A DNA stretch of 64,000 nucleotides from Allodiplogaster sudhausi (Eukaryota; Nematoda; Chromadorea; Rhabditida; Diplogasteridae). Shown piece by piece: positions 54,867-64,000 of the stretch. How positions within the stretch are numbered: the stretch's first letter is position 1; each line of letters starts with the position of its first letter. Both the position numbers and the translations under genes were made by a program. The DNA lies in NCBI GenBank assembly GCA_945643635.1, contig CALZFC010000202.1:1-64000 (forward strand), read 5' to 3'. The notes beneath the pieces were generated by a model, which saw only the letters and a list, made by a program, of their open reading frames with translations, was not told where the DNA came from and ran no database searches.

Positions 54867-57800
54867 ATGAATCAAAATCTGAAAATGAAAAGCTTCAGCC
54901 GCATGCCTCTAAGAGGAGTGGCAATGGAAACAAAGGCAAGTACGATGAATTGAAAGATGCAAATTCAAGAATTCCAGTCGAACTTATTGATGAGTACTTC
55001 AAAGAGAAGCTGGTTGAATGGTGCAATGAAAAAAATCTGATGCTAATAAAGTCATTATTGCACTATCCACCGCTTTTTACACGCGCACAGGTCGCAGCAG
55101 GACTGATGGAAGATGCACAATTTGGAGGACTAAATGAAGAGAGCCGAAGAAACTTTGAGAGACTTGTTATACCTGTTGTGTTTTCAACGGCACATGTTCT
55201 GCGCGTGCTTCATCAGAAGAGAAAATGTTGTGCATTTGTATGACTCAATGAAAGACAAAGAAATTATACACGGTTCAGTAACCGTGCAAAATGCAATCAT
55301 TAAGTCATTCAGTTTGTGACACAGAGTCAGGCAATTCCAACCTTTAAATTTGAGCAATTTGCAAAGAAGAAAAATGATCTTGATGACTGCATCGTCTATC
55401 TTATCAGTGCAATGAATAGTTCAATCACTAATCAGACTATGACAGATTCGGTGTCAGTGCAAATGAGATAAAGGATCACATGTTCTCAATCTGACCAAAT
55501 CGAAAGGTACGCTCGAAAAGCGAAGACCAATGCAAAACGTCGATGTGCTTCGTGAATTGAGAGATTCTGGTGAGCAAATAATACTGTTATTCTGGATGAT
55601 TATATCAGAAAATGGTAACGACATACACTGAAGAGGATACAGTATTCCACTTAGCTCAATTTATGATCACTTTAACCACAATCAAGCAGCGCTTCGTAAC
55701 GGAAATCTTAGACAGATTGAAGGAGAAGAGATAACTACTGCATTTGCAAACATGGATCATTCAATCAGAAAATCCGCTACGAGAATATTTATTTGCTGTA
55801 CACGATGCAACCAAGCAGCACTTCTGGTTGCTGAGTATGAAAAGGAAGATAACATTGTGAATATCTACGATTCAATCAAAGAAGGTTATGATCAGAAGAA
55901 TTTTTCTCGCCATTTCATTGGCTTGGCTCTACACGAATTGATTAGTATGTGTAACCCAAATACAAGAATGCCGATGTTCTGCTGGCCTTCGGCCGCACAA
56001 CAACCAGATGGAATAAACTGTGGAGTATTCACAAGTACTTTTACGAATGCGCTATGAAGAAAGTGCCATTCCTGATCAAACATTCAATTTCAATTTTAAT
56101 GAATACAGAACAAAGAGGATACAAGTCCTAGAATCAGGAAACCAGCAGGAAGTGCGAAATGCCATCCCTAATGTAAAAAGTGATGAGTGGACTCAAGTGA
56201 AGCCCAGAAGAAGCCAGAGATCAAAAATGAAGGATTTAAAAAGCCTCACACTCCGTCTTGGCGGAAAGATTCTTGGAAAAGAAAAGCTCTGAAGCCCGAC
56301 GTTATCCCAGAAGTTGAGATAACTAGGCCATACAATGTCCTTGAAGAGATAAATCTTGACGATGACGTCTTCGCAGATGTGGAAGTACCGTTCAGTGAGA
56401 TTCAAGATCCTCAGCGAAGATTGATGCAACGGGCAGTGCAGAAAGCTTCGAGAATATTGTCCATTGTTTGACAGTGAAATACAGTACTTTTGAACATCTC
56501 AGCTTCCGAATCTCTGAGACATGCTGATGCCAATCACAAGTATGACGCGAAGACTGTCCCGATCATTTATTCACAAGTATTCAGCTGAGAAATGCAAAGT
56601 TATGGAGAGAATGCTTCCTCCACTGGTTGATGATAAGAGGAACGGACATTTCCTCTTTGCACTGTTTGAAAAGAGTAGTAACACTCTCACGATATATGAT
56701 TCTCTTTGGAGTACTGCAAAGACATATGAGTGGATTCGAACATCAGTTCGTAGACTAATTGCTCACGTTATGAAGATAAAGACTGCGATAAACCGTAAAG
56801 ACGGCCACCTGTACAGAACAGAAACGTGAAGTTGACTCTGGTGTTTACGCAATTCGATTTGCCATTAATGCTTGCAGTAATGGAAAAGACATTGAAGATG
56901 ACTTTAATGCATCTGAATTCCGGAAGGAAATCTTTGAATGGTTATGCATTGCGAAAGGTTCAAACTAATTTTAGCGAAGATATGAGATTGTTAAAAGCAG
57001 TGTATCTGCAAAAGCTAAAACGCCACACTGAATAGTGAGCCAGTTGAACAACAAGACTTGATTTTGCAAAGATCAAGTCGCAATTGAAGTCGAAACAAAA
57101 AGCACCAGATGTTGAGGTCGTGAGGCATGCATTCTTAAGATTGGTCAAGATGCACCCACAACAAAAGCAGTAATTTGTGAGTACTCTTTAATAAAGGGAA
57201 CTACAAGTATGGAACTTGACGCAATTTGCATGAAATCCTATAAAGGAGAGATAAATGAATGTCCAGCTTGCTCAATTTGTAATAGTTGATGATAAACGCA
57301 AGAAGCATTTCTTCTACTCCGATTTCACTTGGAGCCACTGGAATTATGAGAATTTGTGACTCAGATAAATATGCATCACTTGATGAATATTCGGATGTAA
57401 TCGATAACGTGCGAAAGTTTGTTTCCAGAATAAAAGCAACGAATGCATTTGAGTGTGTTCTGGAAGAATGCAAACAGCAAAGCAAGGGTGCGAAGCACTG
57501 CTCTTGGTTTTTTCACATGCAAATATGCAGAGTGTGCTCTAAAACATCTTGAGTTTACACTCGAGTGCTTCAATTTGATGTTGTATAAATCGACTCTATT
57601 GTCGATGTTCATAGAGGATGATGAACGCACAAAGAAAGAATCCGTCATGCGATCTGACAAACGGAAATCCCTTGAATCCTCAAGTACAGTTAATGAAAGC
57701 AGCCCGCGTATTACGCGTAGCAGAAGTCGAACTCCTCTTTCTGCTGAAAGCAATTTAATTGTGTTAACAATATGACACCTATCAGGTTGCATTGCCTTGT

Positions 57801-59910
57801 ACGAACAAGGAATCCTTAACCAAGCGAATTGTTTCAGACACCAAAACGAAAAAGCGATTTCACAGATATTGCATGTTCTCTTAAGAAACGAAGAGAGGTA
57901 TTTCTGAAAGCCCATCTGTTTTGCTTTCACAAATGAGCGATTTGCACATCATTAAAACCCCGGCGAGTCCAACTCCCGGGAGAAAGAGGAAAGCTGAACA
58001 TGAAGTAGAACCCTCACCATCAACCATTTTATGTGGTATGAATCATTTGAATGTTAGTACTCCAAAGCGAGTTTCAACGAGACAGCCGAAAAAACTGTTT
58101 GTGCCCTATCAGGCTCAATTTTCGACGGCCAAGTCCATGCTCCAATCGCAACGATGTCATACGACAGTTTAAAAAAGCTAGACGGCAATCAGTGGTTTGA
58201 ATGATGAAGTTGTTCACTGTGCTATACAAGCAATTTGCTACGGCAAGAATGTTTTCCTGATTGATCCGGTTCAGTATGAAAGATACTGTAGAAATCCAGA
58301 CAGCATGCAAAAGTTGAGAACAAACACTACAGCAATTATGATATGATTATGTTTCCATTGGTCAATGATAACCACTTTAAGTTAAGTGTCATAAACATGT
58401 CGTCGCCAGCTTTGTCATGGTTTACGACTCGCTGAATAAACTTGACCGGAATGAATTGTACAGAATTCAAAAGTGTATTCACCACTTAACCGGACTTCAA
58501 GTAATGGCCGCCCTTCGGGTGACAATCTTACCACTCTGCAAAGTGATGGTTATAATTGTGGTCCAATTACTATTTTTCACGCTTTGCAATTGTTAATAAT
58601 CGGCCGACAGTTGTGCCTCATTTTGATGTTGCTTCTTTCAGAAGCAGTTGAAGCACTATTTGCAGACATGCAAGTTGATTAAGATAGCTGGAGGAATCGA
58701 AAAAAAATGTTACTCCTGATTGCACTCCTAGATCTAGAAGATCGAGCTCACGCTCTTCCATCGGCTCTGTAGCATCAATGAGAAGTGTGGCATCATCCAA
58801 AATGTCAGATGAAAGCGACTATTCAAGTGAGTCACTTGAAATGCTTAAAAAGTTTGGCTGGGTACATCAGCCTCGAAGAGGTAAACAGAGATCTCAGTAT
58901 CAGCAATATCACTATATGCTGCGTATACAAGAGGACATTTTGATAGCTCTATTATTGAAGCGATGTTAAAAGTCCTGGTTGCCGAGTCAAGGCAAAACAT
59001 TTTTGTGCTTTCGAATACCGAAGTAATGGAATGCATTTTGAGTAATAAAGCTCCTGAGAACCTGAGTAAGATGAAATATAAAATTGCATTTGTTCCGCTG
59101 AATGATCAAATGAATGGATCCTTGGAGTGAGAGACACATCCTGAGATTACAATTCGACTCTACGACAAAGACCGGAGAGATACTGTTATGGCACAATTAT
59201 CTAAATTTGTGGAGATAGCATTTGGCAAGCCAGAAGTAATGGATAAGAAAAGTCCAATCAAGTATGCAGTACTCAACTCCAGAAGAGTCGGCTCCTGCTC
59301 TATTCTTTAATGCGGAACAGTACTTGTTCGATTTGCAAACAGAGAAAGAAGAAATTTGACGAGTTTAAATCTGAAGTATACGCGAAATCATCACTAAGAT
59401 GTTGATTGACTCAAGATGGTCAGAATATGTGCCAAAGAGATACCGCAGCCAAGGAAGTTGTGCAGATAATTCCATTCAAGTGTATCGATTTGAGCGATAG
59501 AGATATCTCTTTTCTATCAGAAGAAAACGATCAATTGAGTGATGTAATTATCAACAAGTTTGCGATCGGTCTCAATTCAAATAAGCGATATGTTGTCCTA
59601 CCAACTTGATGCTTTTAAAAGCGATGGAAGACTAGAAGGCTTTAATGTTGGAAAAAGACAGGGCATATTAATGCCTGTCAAGAAAACATCAGGCGAATAC
59701 GCGCTGATTGTCATTAAGGAACAGAAAGCATATGTCTGATCCGTACATCCCAGCCGTTGGAAGCGATTTTCTGAGAAAATTAAGCAGTAGCATCGTACTA
59801 CAATCGAAACAGAGCAAGTTGCGCATTGAAGAAAAAGTATCCAGTCATTCAAAGTCCGTCATCTACCGGAATATATGTGTGTGCACTAATGCACGCATTG
59901 TCTGTTGACA
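54867..59910 (+). pseudogene. Helitron copy 3 Ulp1-like protease array (broken)
   Basis: This region is collinear with copy 2 positions 19038-24120. All seven units can be followed in changing frames, for example MNQ..., FWF/IYDS/NCGVF of unit 2, GHFLF/IYDS of unit 3 with the same DSG serine, CSWFF of unit 4 and YNCGPI of unit 5. Frame is lost about every 100-300 bp by single-base deletions or insertions, mostly in short homopolymers, with few substitutions. That pattern suggests either very recent decay or uncorrected long-read sequence. At the copy 2 break points near 21764 and 24040, copy 3 has the extra base that keeps the frame. Confidence 0.8.
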
Positions 59911-60020
59911 GCAAAGATATGCCTAAGAGCGTTGAGTCCCAAGGCTGTGAAAGAATTATTTGTCAAGTCTCGAACTAAACGAACATATTTCAGTCTCACC
60001 AGACATAACTAATAAAACAG

Positions 60021-61690
60021 TTGTTGATAATGAAATCCAGTTGTGACAACCCCACAGTCGGGACGAAAGAATATAAAACAAAGCATAAGCAACGAGCTCG
60101 CACTGTTCAACCGCAACTCATGCGTGCTCAGATTAATTACAGTACTCTACCGGAGCCTTATGTACTTCCGCAACAGATCAAATGCGTGCACTGTAAAGCA
60201 TGGCGATGGCCCGGTGAACCAGATTCCATTTGCTGCAAAGGCGGTCAAGTTAAGATCCAAGATGATTTTCCACTATTAGTGGACATTGAAGAAATGAGAA
60301 AATAAAAGAGTACATCCTTTCACCGGCTGGAAAAGCTACTTATGACACTGTGAGAATGATAAATTCTCCCCTAATTTGTTTGCGCCATTATGAACACGAA
60401 AAAGAAATCAGAGTTTCCCAAAGGAGGCCCAGTACCCTTGGTTCTTAATGGGAGAATAGAGGCAACAATTGTGAGCCCTCAAGATAGCACCTCGAAGTCG
60501 AATCCTTCGTTTGTTTCACTCATCATTTGCAAGGATTCTGCTCGAGCAGAAAAGGCTTGTGCCGACTTTATGAAGAAATACAATGTAAAGTACAACATTG
60601 ATATTTTCATACGAGTTCGAAATGTGATACAGGAACACAATCATCTCGCGAAATGCTATGTGCTCCTGGAAGAAGTGATCCAGGAAGAGAAAAGAAAGCT
60701 GAGGCACGGAATAGAAAGCCAACCATGTTATGTGAACATTCTTGATAGAGAGGAGGCTGTGAAGCAGTTCTCACCGAACATTCAAGCTGGAGGAAAAATG
60801 ATTCATGTGAATCCTCCCATTCATCTGGCAGATTGAATGAGCCACAAGGCGACAAGTTTATGTCAGCCATATACGTCTACCCAGATGAACAGTGCCCAAG
60901 CCACGAAGATTTGAATCGTGGAGTAAGAATTTTCCAGAAATCATCTTGGACAAATAGAAGCTTGTGCACTTTAGCCAGCTGTGGGATGCATGAGTTTATA
61001 CACTTTTGTTGCCACGCGGAAACCGCACTTACAAGCTTGGAATGCCCAAGTTTATAACAATGAACAAGAGAAATCCCCTTCCTGGGGTAAAGCCACGCGA
61101 GTTCCTCTTGCGATCTGAATATTACAATTTCACGTTCGCAGATAAAGGTAATACACCCGAAGAAAGAGAATGCATTGGTGCAGATACTGGGGTATGCTTA
61201 CCATCAATTCCAACTAGACGTATATTTGAGAATTCAAGCAGATCGACTGGCTGCCATAAAGAAAGAATATGACATGGCATGACATTGCCGATGATGTTTG
61301 CCGAATCTTTTGGCTCAAAGCAAAGGAATTTTTGAAAGACGTCACTGAACGTGTTGTGCTTGGAGAAGTGGTTGCCAACGTCTGGAACGTTGAATATCAA
61401 CAGAGAGGTATGCCACATATCCACCTGTTGATCTGGTTTAAGAAAGGCCATGTTGAAGAAAGATACAGATGGGATCAGAAGGCAAAGATGTACAAGCTAT
61501 ATGTGCGTACTGGCCAGATTGAATATTGCCTACCTGTCTCCCATCAGCCCCCGAAACAGGGAACTGTACGGACTGCACTGTCTGGTGAGAAGCCTTACAG
61601 GCTACACTTGCTTTGCTGATTTGCTTAAATCAGAAGATGGAAACACTACATATGCAACATTTGATGAGTCTTCTCGGCAAGAGGCCTTTT
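60021..61690 (+). pseudogene. Helitron copy 3 Rep region, catalytic tyrosines deleted
   Basis: The zinc-knuckle-like block and N-terminal Rep sequence are present. Near 61265 about 270-280 bp are missing relative to copy 2. At about 61455 the sequence jumps from KKGHV directly to EERYRWDQ, removing about 820 bp that include the KYIFKYIFKG tyrosine motif. The HUH motif (GMPHIHLLIW, near 61411) survives. Without the tyrosines this copy cannot supply a working Rep. Confidence 0.8.
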
Positions 61691-63850
61691 AAGAGATGAC
61701 AAGGAATGGGACAATGTCTTAATTGCAAGCGAGCTATACCGAATAATAGAGCATTCCTGAGACTTTTCTGCGTCATTTTGATGAATTGTCAGCCACCCAG
61801 TCCTGCGGAACTCTTTGAAAAGTACAAGGAGCACATGCTTGACCGCGATAAGCAGAAAAAGTATTCTGAAGCAGAGAAAGTGCAGAGAGTCCTCAGGCAC
61901 ATTCAATCGATAATAAGGCACTCTAACATGACGCTCAAGCAGTTTGCATTGCCTGAGTTATAAGGAATGAAGCTCTGGAGCGAAAGTTCATGTCTGAAGA
62001 CAAGAGAGAGGCCGAAGAGAGCAGATGAATGCAACCACGCTAAATGACGGCCAGAAGGCAATTTCGGAGCAAATCATTGCTGCCATCTCTGACACAAGTG
62101 CCGAAAAGCGTTGCTTCTTTGTGACTGGAAGTGGAGGTTGTGGAAAGACATACCTCAACGAGTACTTAATCAATTGGTGCATTGCACACGAAAAGGTTCT
62201 TTTACCTGTTGCCTCAACGGCATTGCAGCAACTCTATTGAAGAATGGTACGACCGCTCACAGTGGTTTTGGAATTCCGCTCGAATATGATGAGCTGGACA
62301 AAACAAACCTTGACATCACCTCAGACAAGGGCCAGTTTTCGAGACAAGTTGAAGTCATCATTTGGATGAGGCCCCAATGCAGTCTAATGCAATCTTGAGC
62401 TTTGTTGACAGAACAATGACGGTCGCTGCACCCAGAGACCAGAAAGATAAACCATTTGGTGGACGTGTCGTTCTCCTCGTGGAGACTGGAAGAAATTTTG
62501 CCTGTTATACCCAGTGCTCGAGATAGACAAATCTTGAATTACACATTGAACAATGCACCAGTTTATGACAAGTTTGAGCAGTGCAAACTGACTGTTAACA
62601 TGAGGGTCGACAAGGACCAACAAGTATTTCTGAAATATCAGACTGAAGTTGGAGAAGGACTGCAAACTTTGACGGATTGCACATTCGTGTACCTGAAAGA
62701 ATGCTATGCGCCGATGAGGACGCAGATATAGAATCCGTGTATCCGGAGGAAGTCCGCTGCAACGGTGGAGAGATGAGCAAAAGAGCAATCCTCGCAATTA
62801 GAAATGATGCAGTAATCAAACTAAATGAAAGATTATGAAACTTGCTACCTGGAAAAGCAGAAGAGTTTATAGGAATCACTGAGATTCCTGAAGAAGCAGA
62901 GCATATGGGCATGCCAGTAGATTTGATCTCAACCTTGGAGGCGATGACGCCCAAATGGAATGCCCGCTCATAAGTTAGTTTTGAAACCGCAAACACAGTT
63001 ATGCTGCTAAGGAACATTGACATTGAGAATAAGTTGTGCAATGGCACTAAACTTGTGTTCTTGAACGCAGTGAAAGTAAACTCTGCTGCTGACAGAAACG
63101 TCATTCTGCTGAGATGCGAAATGTGACTGTGAATCCACCAGAAGAGGTATTCCTGCCGAGAATCGTGCTGAACTATCTCGATCGTAACAGTGGTGTACAA
63201 TTCACAAGAAGACAGTTCCCGATAAGGGCGTGCTTTGCTTGCACGATTAACAAGGTCAAGGCCAGACATTGACAAGAGTGGGACTTTGATCTAAGAACTC
63301 CGACATTTTCTCACGGGCACTTCTATGTGGCCATCTCGAGAGTTAAAACTGAGGCACATCTCAAACTTTTGATACCAAAAGAATTTATCACAGAAGATAA
63401 AGTGAACGGAAAGCATGCCGTTGTCAGAAATATTGTCTATAGAGAACCTTTTCAAGACAGTCAATTGTGAGATCACAAATATTCCTCCTGTACTGGCTGA
63501 GGAACCAGATGTTGACCCATTTGAGGGCTTGAATCTTGATGACGATGTCGGGGCCGAGAATGACCCGAAGAGCATGAAGAAACATTGAGCAAGTCAGGAG
63601 ATTGATCAAGAACAGCTCGAAAAGATCTTGATGATTTTACTTATCAGTTGCAGCAAGAGATTGCAGCAAATGGCAAAGTAGCCGAGAACAGATAAACGGG
63701 TGAGAATGCCGTTGTTAACGATGATGTACAGGCAATGCCAGAAATCGATGACGAAGTTCACTACTTTAGTGATGATGAAGAAGGCAACCTTGAGTATGTT
63801 GTATCCTCGATGAGGAAGAGAATCTCCAAGAAGAGGAAGAAATGAACTGA
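61691..63850 (+). pseudogene. Helitron copy 3 Pif1-type helicase region (broken)
   Basis: Walker A is intact as GSGGCGKT (near 62130). Walker B, GGDW-like, SQGQTL-like and FYVAISRV segments follow in shifting frames. Single-base losses occur throughout, for example within the GGAGACTGGAAG and AACAAGGTCAAGG segments. The acidic tail and the final EEEEMN-TGA are retained, ending at 63850. The 3' sequence then matches copy 2 up to the window edge. Confidence 0.8.
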
Positions 63851-64000
63851 AGAAAGACGACAGTCTAATTGCTCAGTGAGCAAGTACCTGTGAAAATCTT
63901 GCGAGAAGCAAATGGCGGTAAATAACAAGTATGCGCAAATTAAATGCGTTGTTTGAATATGAAATCTAATATCTTGCAAGATACAAATGACAAGTAATTT

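Larger units (their letters stand above)
53769..64000 (+). mobile_element. Helitron copy 3 (degenerate, truncated by window end)
   Basis: The copy is collinear with copy 2 and near-identical to it in sequence. It carries dozens of single-base deletions, a leader deletion at about 54632, and two larger internal deletions in Rep near 61265 and 61455. The 3' hammerhead-like units would lie beyond position 64000. Its 5' array has two intact units and one degenerate unit. Confidence 0.85.

Noticed and set aside
1..64000. CRISPR array or prokaryotic operon
   Set aside because: The repeats are hairpin satellites without unique spacers. Introns and Helitron proteins indicate a eukaryotic genome.

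Overview
The window looks like a repeat-dense piece of a nematode chromosome, plausibly Caenorhabditis-like. The evidence is a 47-bp leader intron with a GTAAG...TTCCAG form, pyrimidine-rich ...TTTTAG/TTGCAG acceptors in two multi-exon genes, trans-splice-like acceptors, an AT-rich background and long CT/GA microsatellites. The genus is an inference; no rRNA or marker gene is present to settle it.

Layout. (1) Three copies of one large Helitron-type (RepHel) transposon lie on the + strand: about 239-12170, 18013-29595 and 53769-64000, the last cut by the window edge. Each is preceded by a hairpin-rich minisatellite (satellite A: 1-238, 15999-18012, 48109-53768) with the same junction every time. 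(2) A second satellite (satellite B, period about 1.2 kb) fills 12205-15995 and 40608-47376. (3) Between 29.6 and 40.6 kb is the only host-like DNA: a tandemly triplicated CT/GA-rich block (30.0-32.6 kb) and two spliced genes, at 33363-35052 (7 exons, about 310 aa) and 35498-40122 (10 exons, about 300 aa). I recognise neither gene.

The Helitron is unusual in two ways. First, its protein appears to derive from one ancestral open frame of about 3,470 codons. It starts with seven tandem Ulp1-like (C48, papain-fold) protease-type units, followed by a Cys/Trp zinc-knuckle region, a Rep (HUH/Y2) nuclease and a Pif1-type helicase. Only some protease units keep His-Asp-Gln-Cys; one has Cys replaced by Ser in all three copies. 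Copy 2 is closest to intact but is broken by about five single-base deletions. Copies 1 and 3 are more damaged.

Second, both ends of the element carry repeats with every conserved element of the hammerhead ribozyme core (CUGANGA, GAAA, and GUC at the predicted cleavage site). The three core helices and a fourth closing helix are supported by compensatory changes between the 5' and 3' sets. The three core strands occur in an order not used by the type I, II or III hammerheads. The best candidate for an undescribed system here is a Helitron that couples a multi-protease polyprotein with terminal, strand-permuted hammerhead-like RNAs.

Limits: all alignments were made by eye between copies in the window. 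Family names rest on motifs, not database searches, and self-cleavage is a prediction.
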